Assembly: GCA_002197995.1 (NCBI GenBank)
Contig: NGZR01000002.1
Span: 9,114,001-9,178,000, forward strand
Direction: 5' to 3'
Length of the DNA: 64,000 nt
Origin: Gaeumannomyces sp. JS-464
Lineage: Eukaryota; Ascomycota; Sordariomycetes; Magnaporthales; Magnaporthaceae
Below are positions 1-10,534 of this stretch, piece after piece (position 1 is the first letter of the stretch; every line of letters starts with the position of its first letter). The notes under the pieces were generated by a model, which was not told where the DNA came from, did not search any database, and was given only the letters and a program-made list of their open reading frames with translations. The position numbers and the translations under genes are program-made.

Positions 1-288
1 AATCCCCGTCTAGCACCGTCGCGCTCTGCCTTGTTTGTGGCGTTCCGTCGTTTGCACTGTTTGCAATGTCGCCCACATGTACCTTCCCACCCGCCGTCCC
101 AGGAGACCCAGTCCGCTATCGCGTCGCGCTCGCCCGCGCTCTCGCCGCCGCCTACCCCGTCGGCCTCCGATAACCCTGTGTTCGACTTCAGCTCCGTCAA
201 CCTCTACGACGACCAAGACATGTACGACTTCATGAACGACAACGACGGTGACGGCGGCGATGACGCTGAGCAGGCGGCCATGGACTAG
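1..288 (+). CDS. 3' end of an unrecognised gene (partial)
   Basis: Frame 1 is open from the first base of the window to a TAG at 286-288, so this is the tail of a gene that begins upstream. The readable C-terminus is a Ser/Pro-rich stretch (SPALSPPPTPSASD) followed by an acidic tail (ending GDGGDDAEQAAMD). Such composition is common in the disordered ends of fungal transcription or signalling proteins, but no domain is visible. A candidate intron acceptor (cgtcccag) just before codon GAG near position 109 suggests that part of the first 100 bases is intronic, so the exact exon is uncertain. I do not recognise the protein. Confidence 0.5.
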   Translation, partial: NPRLAPSRSALFVAFRRLHCLQCRPHVPSHPPSQETQSAIASRSPALSPPPTPSASDNPVFDFSSVNLYDDQDMYDFMNDNDGDGGDDAEQAAMD

Positions 289-1572
289 GAGTTCTTGGAG
301 CCTTCTCTGTAACACCACACTCCACAACAACACCTACTCGTGTCCAAATACTGTACCAACACATCATTGCCCTTCCCCCACATGTCGGCGGAAGCCATCT
401 TCTGAGCAATCACGATATCACCCACGGCGTGTAGAGGGCAGGCAGACCACGGGCAGCAGAGCAGTCCCGGAACCAGTCGGAAGCGGGCCCAGCTGGCTCC
501 AATCCGACATGGCTCCTCTGGGAGAGATCTTGTGTTTACAAGCATCAAGAAGATTGCTGGCTGATATGGGCTGACATGGGCTCCCGGTATAGCTTCCGCG
601 TACCACGAGGCAGTGTCAGTTCTGCCCGAGCGACGCCATGGTTTTTCCAGTCCCAACAACGAACGGCCGAAACAGGAATGGTAAGCAAGAATCCGTCATT
701 CATGTCTGACCCCCCGCCTTCTTGCGAGTTCATGGTCTAACAATGCGTATCCTCTTCTCCCCAACACAGAAACAAATCTATGTTTGCGTCGAGTGCTCCA
801 AGCCGCAGCGCGATTAGCGTCAGCTTCCACCTCCTCTCTGCACCACGCAGACGTCGACCTTGTCGGTTTTCCTAATCGACGAGAAAGACCCGGGATACTG
901 GAAGCAGAATGTCATAGACAGGTTGTATTGCAATTCAGGCGCGGTGGACTTTTCTTTCAATACCTCCAGCATTTGTGTTGAGAGGAGGATTTGTTTTCAT
1001 GGGCATCTTGCTCCGGCCTCGTTCTATTTTTCATGCTCTAGAATGCGAAAAGCGAACCAACAAGGCATAATCAGATGGTCAAGATTCCATCTGCTATTCA
1101 TATTTTTTCTTTCTGTTTTATTTGTTCAAGTACCTAGTTGTCCTTCGGAGATTGCCTTCTCACCACACGCGATGATTACTGATTCCTCTAGACGGACAAT
1201 ACATTTCGTTGCGAATCATAAGCCGTCGCTCATATGCGCTCTCTGCCCTCTACCTAGCCACCCGTGATGTGACACGTATGATACAGGCCCCGTTACCCTT
1301 GTGAGGGTGACTCGATGAAGTCACTTTCCTGAGTACATGAGCTCCTGGGCTCTGCCCAACTGCTGCGCCGCGCTGCCTTTTCTCCAGGCTTATGTTTTCC
1401 TGGGGCTTTGCTAGCCGGCCATGGAACCGGCCGAGCAGACACTTCCCATCTCCACGTTCCTGTTCCTTCACAACCGCCAGACATTTCCCACTCCGCATCT
1501 CCCCGTGCCCCTCCACCGCCGGCTTCCCTCGACCTTTGAAGACAAAGATGCTTGCTGGCGCCCCGTCTTTGC
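289..1572. other. Intergenic region
   Basis: This 1.3 kb lies between the 3' ends of two convergent genes and presumably holds both 3' UTRs. Small open frames on both strands have no recognisable content or splice structure. I see no RNA gene or repeat. Confidence 0.6.
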
Positions 1573-1904
1573 TTAGGTGTACATCGGAGCCATGGACAGG
1601 ATCTTGCTCCACTGCTTCTTGCGCAGCTCGGCGCCGACGACGCCGTTGATGCGGGAGCCGACGGGGTCGCCGGCCTTGTTGATGAGGACGCAGGCGTTGT
1701 CGTCGAAGCGGACGACGGAGCCGTCGGGCCGCTGGCTCTTGTACTTTGTGCGCACGACGATGGCGTGGCGGATGTCGCCGCGCTTGACCTTGTTGGCGGC
1801 CGACATGGCGCCCATGCCCTGGGCGCCCTGGCCGCGCTGTGCCTGCACGACGACGACGATGCGGTCTCCTGGTGGGAGGGAGGGGTTGTTGCGCTGGTCG
1901 TCAG

Positions 1905-1944
<40 letters not shown>

Positions 1945-2188
1945 CTGGCTGGCTGGCTGGCTGGCTGTCGATGGACGGGGCTACGGGGCACATGGGGGTC
2001 GCATCGCACCTATTGCGGCGTGCCGCTTCTGGCCGACGATCATGGCGCATTCGACGAGGGCAGCACCCGAGTTGTCGATGCAGTTTAGGATCGTCTGCCG
2101 GATCCGGCAGGTTTGCATTGTCAACCCGTGTCCACCAAGCAGAGCAAGCGTCGAGAGCAAAATCAGAATCTACCTTTAATTGGATCAT
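1573..2188 (-). CDS. mrpl38: Mitochondrial large-subunit ribosomal protein uL14m (three exons)
   Basis: A structural protein of the mitochondrial 54S subunit (yeast Mrpl38, bacterial L14 family). Exon 1 is only 15 nt (2188-2174, MIQLK). Intron 1 runs to 2095, exon 2 is 2094-2010, intron 2 is 2009-1869 and exon 3 is 1868-1573. Joined, it gives about 131 residues, the usual L14 length, with the family hallmarks CIDNSGAALVECAMIVG near the N-terminus, GDRIVVVVQ after the second junction, RRGDIRHAIVVRTK-type basic strand, FDDNACVLIN and the C-terminal GVVGAELR. Both junctions keep frame with GT-AG borders, which fixes the start at 2188. Intron 2 carries a run of 12 CTG units on the + strand, followed by GGCT repeats. 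The gene is transcribed divergently from set9. No frameshift is needed. Confidence 0.93.
1906..1967. repeat. (CTG)12 microsatellite plus GGCT tetranucleotide repeat
   Basis: Twelve uninterrupted CTG units at 1906-1941, then four to five GGCT units to about 1967. The tract lies inside intron 2 of the uL14m gene, where the transcript strand reads CAG. Confidence 0.95.
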
Positions 2189-3546
2189 CTTGGGCAATAC
2201 CGCCTTGGGGCTGTCCAGGGCTGTGCTGTTCCGACGGCAGTCTTGATGCTCCTCCCGCTCTCCGACGTCGTCAATTCGGCCCCCGTCGCCCAAGCTCCGC
2301 CAAAATCTTCGCGGCACATCGAGGCGCTTATGTCATCCGACGCCGAAGCTTGGGGTCGGCTTAGCCAACCATTTCTCACCGTACTGTCCCCACACCACCC
2401 ACCCAGTCGTCAGGGGCCTTTTTCCAAGCGTGGCCCGGCTGCGCCCAACCAAAGACGGCAGGAATGCACAATAGGAACAGGGGCTATTCAGCCCCCGGCG
2501 GGGATGCATCGATCGCTCCCATTTGGGATGGAGAAAGCAACAGCGGCGCAGGCAGTACATAGGGAGGTCTCCAGTGGCCTTCCCTCCCCCCTCGCTCGCG
2601 CTCAATCGAACCATCTGTCTTGTATTGTTCATCTCGTCCCATGTCGTTATGCATTGCGCTAATGAGCTGCGTCCCAGCTTGGGCAGGTGGCCAGAAGATG
2701 CTGGTTATTATTGTCCTTCTGCGCTTTTCAGGACCGACAATTGTCTGAGCAATTGACAGGGGAAAGGGACCCATTGTGTCCGCCCGCGTTGGGTCCCGCC
2801 CGCCAGCAATCGATGAATGAGGAGGATGCAGATGTCAATAGAGGTGGATCAAAATACCTGCATTCCACTCACGCGGTGTAAACAACTGAGCGCATCTCTC
2901 AGCCCCAGCCGCTTTCATCTTCCTCCCTCGCCCATCTTGCCGTCCGCCCTTTTTGCATTGCATTGTCTCAAGGCGCATTTCTGTTGCCGTAACCAACGGC
3001 CCCGTTGTCCTGTCTGCCCTGCACGCACAGCTGCTCTCCGCGCCGCTTTAACCTTTCATTTTAGACCGGCGACTCCCGCTGCGTGGACCCATGACGACAG
3101 CCCGTCACTTTCAACCTCCGCCTTGGCCCCTGCTCTGACGAGACTTCGACCCGACTCTCACGCAGGCCCGCGCCGCAACTCTCTCTCTCTCTCTCTTCCT
3201 TCTCTTCCCGCAACCCCAAACCGCCCCCTCTAACCATCACCAGGGATTTCTATCTGACGGGGCCATCGCGTTCATCTTGATTTAGTCTTTTCTTTTTCTC
3301 TGTTTCTCTTTCTTTCTGCTTTTCTCTTTAATCTCATCTTTTTTTGCGTCACCTGCGTTGCGCGCTCGACTTAGACCCTCAACCGCGCATCTTGTCTCGC
3401 CTTTACCTCGAGAGGGCGTGCGCCTCCCCATAGCAAACTTTGCGCCCCAGCAGCCATCGCAGTCGTGTCAATCGCCTAATCCCCACGGAAATTCTGTGGA
3501 CTCGGTCGAGCAGCGGAGCCCAGGCCCGCCAACGGCAAAGGCCACC
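2189..3546. promoter_or_regulatory. Divergent promoter region of mrpl38 and set9
   Basis: A 1.36 kb region between two head-to-head start codons. It contains a CT dinucleotide run at about 3181-3200 and a strongly pyrimidine-rich stretch at 3285-3345, both typical of filamentous-fungal core promoters and 5' leaders. The set9 start codon sits in the context gccaccATG. No specific operator can be named. Confidence 0.55.
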
Positions 3547-6383
3547 ATGCCGCCGTCCAAGTCTGCGAAGAAGCAGACGCTGACGTTTGCGCAATTGGCC
3601 GCCTACGATGACATTCTGACCGATGCGCTGGTCGACCACGTAAGTGGCTGTTGCTGAAGCTCCCGCGCAGGCTCCTGTGGCCGCCGACACGCGCGGCTGT
3701 GCTGTGCGCCGGCAACATCTGCCACGGCTGCTGACACGTAGCCCTGCAGACATTCTACTGGACCACCATACCCAAGAACCGGCCATCATACCATCCTTCC
3801 CGAGGGATCAAGCAGGACGAGATCACCAAGATCATCCAGCACCATGTCATCATCGAGCAGGACATCAAGGTCGCGGAGCAGAAGCTCCTGGCCACCGACG
3901 GTCTCAAGAAGTTCTCCAGGTCCCTAGCCACGCCCAAGGAAAAGGAGGACTTTGTGGACCATCTCCGCCGCTACCTCTCCATCTACCTGCCCGACTGCCC
4001 GTTCGAGGTGAACGCAACGAACCGCTACACCATCTTCACGCACGAGGCGAGCGTAACAGCCAGGCGACCCATCCGCAAGAACGAGACCATCAAGGGCCTG
4101 TGCGGCATCCAGGTCGTCATCACCCCCGAGGAGGAGGCGCAACTCTCGCTGCGCAAGAAGGACTTCTCCCTCGTGGTGAGCTCGCGTAACAAGTGCACGA
4201 GCCTCTTCATGGGCCCGGCCCGTTTCGCGAACCACGACTGCGGTGCCAATGCCAGGCTCAAGACGGCCGGCCAGGCTGGTATGGAGGTCCAGGCTCTCAG
4301 GAACATCGACATTGGCGAGGAGATCACCGTTACGTACGGCGATAACTACTTTGGCGAGGGCAACTGCGAGTGCCTCTGCAGGACCTGCGAGCTGGGACGC
4401 GTCAATGGCTGGGCGGCCGCGGGCGGCGAGAATGCCGACGCCCCACTGGAAAAGAGCATCGAGGAGGACTCAGCGCCGTACTCCCTCAGGCGAAGGAGGC
4501 GCGACGAGAGCACCAGCCGCGCCATGTCCAGGACTCCCTCGGTCACACCCGACATCCGCCCGCGTATCCGCAAGACGAAATCCAAGATGCACCTTTCGAC
4601 TTCTGATAGGGCTTCTACGGCCGACTCGAGCGCCGTTGAGACGACCGGCGCCCTCCTCAAGCGCAAGCGCGAATCCGAGATTCTTGCCACCCCGCCCGAG
4701 ACACCTGCTAAGAAGCAGAAGACAGACCATATCGACGGCCTGGAGCCTGCCGCTCACGCCCTCAACAGCCCTCCAGCGAGCTCTGCTTCTTCTGAGGCTA
4801 GCCGCCAGTCGTCGGTCTTTGAGGGCGGCGACAACGCAGACCCGCATCTCACCGACGTGACCTCGCCCGAGGCCAGCAGTCCCGATATCGACGCCGATCA
4901 TTCGAAGGAGCCGGATCACCAGGCACCATCTACAATAGCACAGGAGCAGGATTCTGCACCAGTTATCCACTCCCCGAGGCCGCTGCACGCCAATCGCGCA
5001 ATCCAGGTTCTCAAGCAAGAGGATGAGCCCTCTATGGTTGTGAGTGCCGAGACTCTTGTGCAAGCAGCGGATGGCACCTGCATTCTATCTATTCCTGCGG
5101 CCCTGTCCAGCTCGTCCTCACACTTGGAGTCGGACGCCGGCAATCTCAAGGTCGTGTCGCCTCTCATGCCTCCGCCTCCCAGGCCAGCAGGAGACACTCC
5201 CTGCGCTCCTTCAAGTCAGACAAGCACGTCCGCGTTCGAGTCAGGCCCCGCGACGCCAACCGAGGCGAGCCATGCTAGGGAAAAGTTTGAGGTTCTTGAG
5301 CAGATAGCCGTAGAGCATGCGGAGGCTCTCGAGAAGCTTCGAGCCAGCCAGGTCCAGACTCGAGTCGAGGCCATCACGGGTGGGGTCGAGCCAACTGTCG
5401 AGTCGAACACGGAATCGGCAGCTTCGAAGCCAGAGGCGGCAGCGCCAACCCGAAGGAAGCGTGGAGGACCACGGAGAAGCAGTGTCGCCACGGCGGCTGA
5501 CGCTGACAATGGTCTCTCACCTCCTCCGGCCAAGCAGCGCATACCGGGCGACTACACGCTGACACCGGTCCTGCTCTCGGAGCCCATGACGGCGTGGGTT
5601 CACTGCGTCAACTGCGGCACTGCCTTCGTCCAGCGCGACGCCTACTACACGCGCGCGTCGTGCCCACGCTGCGAGCGCCACAGCATACTGTACGGCTACG
5701 TCTGGCCCAAGACGGAGTCCGAGGGCCCCCACGATACTGAGGAGCGCGTGTTGGACCACCGCACCATCCACCGGTTCCTCGGCCCCGAGGACGAGGCCAG
5801 GGCCCGCGGCAAGGCGCCACCGGCCTGGATCGCGAAGAGGGCGGCAGCGGAGGAGGCGCTGGCCGCTGCCACAGCGAACAAAGTGTCAGGCAAGCCAGCT
5901 CGCAAGACAACTGGCAAAGCAACGGCGGCCAAGACTACAGTCAAGGCTGTGGCCAAGACGACCACCAAGACCGTGGCGAAGCCCGCCGGGGGGAAGCTGC
6001 AATTCAAGGTATCCAAGACGTCCGCCTCCAGCAGCACGACCAAGAAGACTGCGAAAGCGAGCGGCAGCACCAACATCAGGAAGACTATTGCCGCGCGTGC
6101 CGCCGCCAGCATGCTGATGAAGGGAGGCGGAGTGTCACCCATCGCTACGCCCCCTCCTGGCAGTCGCGCCACCACTGTCGAGACCGAGACCGAGACCGAG
6201 GGTGATAATGACGACAGCGGCGACTTTGACGATACGGACGCGGACGGGGACGAGTACCGCGAGAAGAAGGTCTACGGCGTCAGGCGATCCATCGAGGCGG
6301 CCGAGTCCGCGTCGCAGGGCGTTCGCCGTAGCGGTCGCGCCTGCAAGGCCACGGTCAAGGCCGTCAGCGTCACGCCGACGTGA
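3547..6383 (+). CDS. set9: Histone H4-K20 methyltransferase Set9 (KMT5/Suv4-20 family)
   Basis: Nuclear SET-domain enzyme that methylates histone H4 lysine 20. Exon 1 is 3547-3639 (31 codons, ending before gtaagt). Exon 2 runs from 3750 (after ctgcag) to the TGA at 6381-6383, about 908 residues in total. Visible motifs are the conserved N-terminal helix (FAQLAAYDDILTDALVDH), SET residues NHDC at about 192-195, GEEITVTYG at about 220-228, and a post-SET cysteine cluster CECLCRTC at about 237-244. A second zinc-binding CxxC...CxxC lies near codons 640-680 (CVNCGTAF, SCPRCERH), as in fungal Set9. The long middle and C-terminal parts are disordered: Ser/Pro-rich, then Lys/Thr/Ala-rich, then an acidic TETETEGDNDD stretch. 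No frameshift is needed over 2.6 kb. Paralogous SET proteins are unlikely, given the N-terminal helix. Confidence 0.93.
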
Positions 6384-6964
6384 GCAGACGGCGTGGTTAT
6401 CCTCGCTCGGCTCCTTGGGCCACCCAGATCCCTGACCATCATCCCTTTTTTTTTTTTTTTTTTTTACTGGGGCGTCTTTTTTGGTTGTTCCTCGTGCCGG
6501 TACCTTGATTTTTCTCGCATTTCCCAGGCTACCTTCTACACCTTCTACTTTTTATCAGCATCTTCATCTTTGCTTTGGTTGAGATATCCACATGTTTTAC
6601 ACCCCAAAGAGATGCGCCGTTGGAGGAAAGATATCTCTACCTATCGATATCATATTATTGGACGGAGGAATGAGCGGGACGAGATAGACGATGATGGAAG
6701 AAGGAGAGTCGCGTGTTTGTCGGCACCATTAATCATGTATATCTAGTCGCATTGAGCGTTGTTCGTATCCTCCTTGGAGTCCTTTTATTGCGCTGCAACC
6801 AGTTGGAGTGCTTTTATCGCATCATATCCTCTCCAGGGGAGAGCCGCACAGGCTATGGCAGGGGTTCAGGCGGGGCACATAAGGTGCCTACGCCGACACA
6901 AACAAGAAACATTTCACTGATTGCCTCCTCCGCCATACATTGATGCCACCCCTGTCTCTTCACA
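6384..6964. other. set9 3' flank with a T20 tract
   Basis: Intergenic region between convergent genes. A run of 20 T at 6446-6465 follows the set9 stop by about 60 nt and probably lies in the 3' UTR or just downstream. Nothing else is recognisable. Confidence 0.6.
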
Positions 6965-7701
6965 CTAGTCCTTCTTCCGGAGGCTCTGCTCGCGGGCGAC
7001 ACAGGCGTGCAGCGTCTGGTAGAACTTCATCTCTACCTTGTCTAGCGATCCATCATCCTCAACCGTCAGAAAGGAGAAAATCATATACAGCAAAAGGGGG
7101 GCGGGGGAGGGAGGGATGAGGCACTTACTGTAGCTCTGGAGGACCTCAGCCTCGTCGGCCGAGTCCTCGCTGTCGTCCTTGGCCCCGACGACGGTGACGT
7201 CGTGGGAGGCGCGGTACGTCGCCCTGGGTGGGACGCGGTCCTCGATGTCGAGGGACTCGCGGACCTCGACGGCGAGGCGGTAGACGCCCGGGCGGCGCAG
7301 CACGAAGCCGCCGACCTCGTAGTAGTAGCGCGGCTGGCGCGCGACGCGGCCCATGGTGCTGGTGCGCGTGTGCACGACCAGCAGGCGCGCGTCGCCGTGC
7401 GTGTTGCCCGCCTCCCGGTCCAGCCGCTCGGCCGGCCACGAGACGAAGGCGGCCTGGTCGGCGGCGCGGTGGCCGTCGGCGCCGGCGCCGTGCACGGCCA
7501 GCCGGAAGACGAGGTGCTGGAGGTTCCAGCGCTCGGCCGCCGCCGCGTCGACGCCCACGATCAGCGGGAACGCCGCGGGCGCGCCGGCCGTCGCCGTCAC
7601 GGGCCCGTGGGTCAGCAGGCGGCCGTCGGAGCGCTGGTAGGGCCGCGGCTGGGCGGCTGGGCGGGCGGGTTGTCTGGGTTGGCTTTGCGGATCCGGCCCA
7701 T
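6965..7701 (-). CDS. Compact velvet-like domain protein A
   Basis: Probably a single-domain relative of the fungal velvet regulators (VeA/VelB/VosA, an NF-kB-like fold). Start ATG at 7701 (MGRIRKANPDN) is joined to the main frame by one missing base near 7640 (a CC that should be CCC). The intron is 7128-7042 (GTAAGT...CTAG), and the last exon ends VEMKFYQTLHACVAREQSLRKKD-like at 6965. Total is about 216 residues. The family signature is the strand pair EVGGFVLRRPGVYRLAVEV followed by RATYRASHDVTVVG, matching the velvet block 'F-x-F-x-D-L-x-V-x-x-x-G-x-Y-R-L' and the following 'V-x-S-x-x-F-x-V'. Alternating hydrophobic strands precede it (AAFPLIVGVD, HLVFRLAVHG). No nuclear localisation signal is evident. 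It is the first of four same-strand paralogue-like genes. The family call is made by eye. Confidence 0.55.
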
Positions 7702-8509
7702 GGTGGAGAGTTGAGAGAGATGGTGCAGGTTTCCCGTCCCCTGTTCCGATCAAGGTTGCTTGGTCTCTTTAGTGCGCCGTCTTGGTGCGCTGTCTTGCTG
7801 GCTGGTGTGATATATCGGACGGGGGGTGGCAGGTGATTTCGAGGGTGGCATATTTTTGAGTGTTGGTCGAAGTGTGGTTGTGATATTGGTCGGTAGGAAG
7901 GGTTGGGGTGCCGTGCCCTCTCTGTTTTTGACCGAGCTACCAGGTGGGTTGGAACGGCCATGGACTTAGCGGCGGATCTGAGATCTGTGTGAGAGCACGC
8001 TCATATCAGGCTGGGGCAACCAGCCATCTTGGCTGCTATCCTTTCGGAGGAGCAAAGACTATGAATCTTTCGTACAACCCTCCGGCCTTCCTTTGATCGG
8101 TAGCTGCGGCGTTGTTTCTTGGTGATGCAATTATATAATTAATGCATATAGCAGGCTGTTGCCGTTCCCCATTTCTGTATTGCTTCTCTCTGCTCCGAGC
8201 CCTCGCCTTTCCCCTCTGGGTATAGGTCACCCTCGGCTGGAGAAACTTCGTGACTGGGGGACTGTTGGATTACCCAGCTCACACACATTGTCACCATATG
8301 AGCCCAAAACTCAGAGATTTACTGAGCGAAGCGAGGCGTGCAAGCACTTCTAGCAACCTGATGACAAACCAACGCAAACATCACACACTAGAGCCCTCGC
8401 CCGACCATATTTTATACTTCGACAGACTCAGACAGGTACCAAACACAAACACCACAACAGCGAGTGACCTGCTGCCCAGTTCCAAAGACTCGAATCTCAT
8501 CCAGTCTGC
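7702..8509. other. Intergenic region between velvet-like genes A and B
   Basis: About 0.8 kb, upstream of gene A and downstream of gene B. No open frame with recognisable content and no repeats of note. Confidence 0.5.
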
Positions 8510-9192
8510 TTACCAACCTTTGCTCCCAAGACACCCATTTTGGGGAGTTTCAAAGAATAGCACAGAATCCTGACTCTTTCTGGGAAAGCCCGGTCCCTGG
8601 CGGGATATAGTCGGATCGACAAGAATACCGCGAACTTTGAGGTCTTCCATGAGCTCGGCTTGCTCGTTGTCTGTGTGTTTAGTTGTGGTTAAGTGCTGTA
8701 TCAGTTTGATGCCGAGACATGTTGCGGGAGCCATAGTGCATAGTGACGCGTTTCCTGTACGTACTTGGCTGGGGCTTGGACGCGAGGTACCTCTCCACCT
8801 CACCATCTCCTGCCGACTTGCCGACAATCACTACCGACCGTCGGCCGTGTCGGGACCTCTTGATCTTGGCCGCGATGCCAAACCAGCCGTCGTAGTGAAT
8901 GGAGGGCGCGTGTACGACGAAGTAGGCCGCGCCATTGTCCCAACGGACCGCGCGCTGCCTCGCCACCTTGTCCCGTGGCTCCAAACGGCACCAAACTCTG
9001 GATGCAGCTCTTGTCCGCCCCTGGTCACGAGGTGGAATTCGACATGCAGTTCGTCAATCAGCATATCCGGGAACTCGTCGGCTCGGATTCTGAAGACGAT
9101 GGGCACGGCGAATTTCTGCCCCTTTCGGCAATCTCTGGCCCGGCCAGGATAAACTCTCCATGGGTCGGGACGCCGGGCTGTGATGAGGCCAT
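8510..9192 (-). CDS. Compact velvet-like domain protein B
   Basis: Start ATG at 9192 (MASSQPGVPTHGEFILAG). The reading frame must be shifted twice: near 9120, where a G run appears one base short, and near 8985. This restores a continuous domain: KFAVPIVFRIRAD, then ELHVEFHLVTRGG, then FVVHAPSIHYDGWFGIAAKI, then RRSVVIVGKSAGDGEVERY. The third block aligns without gaps to the velvet 'FxFxDLxVxxxGxYRLRF' block of its neighbours. The intron is 8764-8671 (A|GTACGT...ACACAG), joining QPN to NEQAELMEDLKVRG; the stop is at 8510. Total is about 195 residues. Like gene A it has almost nothing outside the domain. It could be a decaying copy, but the frameshift types match those in essential genes of this window. 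Confidence 0.5.
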
Positions 9193-9845
9193 CCTGGGTG
9201 GAAGCAAATGATGGTCTCGTTCGTGCCTTGCTAGGTATTTCGTAGCTTATGGCGATGAAAAGAGTCGAAATGAAACGCATTCGTCTCCGAGTCTCTTTCC
9301 TGCCAGGTCACACCGTCCGGCCCCTCTGTAGTATTTATGTACACAATTCGCCGTTTGTGACACAGTTGGCGAACGTTCACCATTCACGTACTTCGGTGGT
9401 AATGGAATGGGAACACACTAATTCGCCGAATCGGTGTCACCGCATGCGTCCGGGTTTTTTGTTGGTCCAACATCAACACCCCAGAGCCAATGATTTGCCT
9501 GACAACCACGTGGGTTTGGGCAACAGGTAGCCGTTCAGAAAACAGAATATTTTGGATCTTCCGATTCACGGAGAGGGTTTCAAATGGTTGTTCTTTGTTA
9601 TATTTAGGGATGGAGTATCCGGTAATCTTTCCCTCCGTGTAATTATGGGCGTCTATCGTCGTGGCGTAGAAGCTCAAAGCACAGAAGAAGTATCCCCAAA
9701 AATCCGCCCCGTGTCCAAAATCGAGTTCGAGTCTTCGGACCTGTGATTCTCCTTCCTTCATCTCTTGCCCCGTCCTGCAATGCTTTATCGGACTAAGACT
9801 TCATCTTGGATCAGCACCGCAAAGGAGAGGATCTCATAGATGCGT
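9193..9845. other. Intergenic region between gene B and the secreted-protein gene
   Basis: A 125-codon open frame on the minus strand (9761-9384) lies here, but it has no recognisable motif, signal peptide or splice context. I do not call it a gene. Confidence 0.45.
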
Positions 9846-10534
9846 TTAGGAGCAGTTGAAGGGAAGGCGGAGGCATGCAGTGTGGCCGTTGTTGTCATTG
9901 TAGTTGTTGCGGTGGCCCTGGTCGAGCAGTGTCTTGCGGCCCTTGTACCTGTAAACGTGGTGTGCTGGAGTGTCAGCTTCACATGCTTGAAGGGAGACGA
10001 AGTCTGGAAACTGCATGTGGTCGTTGGAGAGAGAAAACCCTTGCAGCTCGCATAGACTCGTGCAGCCAAATCTCTTCCTGTCCAGGCCCCTTAATCTGGA
10101 TACAGGGAGGGGGAAACTAACCATATGTAGCCGCGGGGTCGATCGGGATGGTCGATGGTCAGCTTAACCGTGTAGGGAAGCTTGGACCTGAAGCTCCAGG
10201 TGCCCGACGAGGGGAGCGGGTCGTCGTTGTCCGAGAGTGTGCCCTGTGTGTTTGCCAGGCGGCCCTAGGTAAGCAAGTATTCCAAAGCCGTTGATACCTC
10301 TGAGTCCAGATCGTCCAGGATCACGGGCCGTTCACTAACCAGCCAGCGGCAGTTGCTGTCGTAGAGGGAGGCAATGTGGCCGATCGGGGAATCCATCGAA
10401 AAGATGGCCAGGGTGCAGAAGCCAGGTCCGGTGGGCGTGCACAGGTGCGAGGGAGCAATGCGCTGGGCGTTGGTGGGAGCAACCTGGCCCGCAACGGCGG
10501 CGAGAACGGCAGCGAGGATCTTGGGGAGACGCAT
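9846..10534 (-). CDS. Small secreted cysteine-containing protein (effector-like, unrecognised)
   Basis: The start at 10534 opens a clear signal peptide (MRLPKILAAVLAAVAGQV, cleavage likely after PTNA near residue 23). Proposed exons are 10534-10298, 10243-10122 and 9948-9846, giving about 153 residues. Intron 1 (10297-10244, 54 nt) has GT-AG borders and a CTTAC branch-like motif; intron 2 is 10121-9949. The mature part has about five cysteines (HLC, GFC, SNC, TAC and the C-terminal FNCS) and beta-rich segments (TWSFRSKLPYTVKLTI). This is the profile of small secreted proteins of plant- or insect-associated fungi, but I recognise no named family. It lies between velvet-like genes B and D on the same strand. 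A shorter intron 2 is possible and would change the C-terminal third. Confidence 0.6.

Noticed and set aside
10244..10297. A 33-nt first intron (ending at 10265) in the secreted-protein gene, and a 32-nt second intron
   Set aside because: Both are below the usual minimum for fungal introns. Longer GT-AG choices (54 and 173 nt) keep phase and were used instead.
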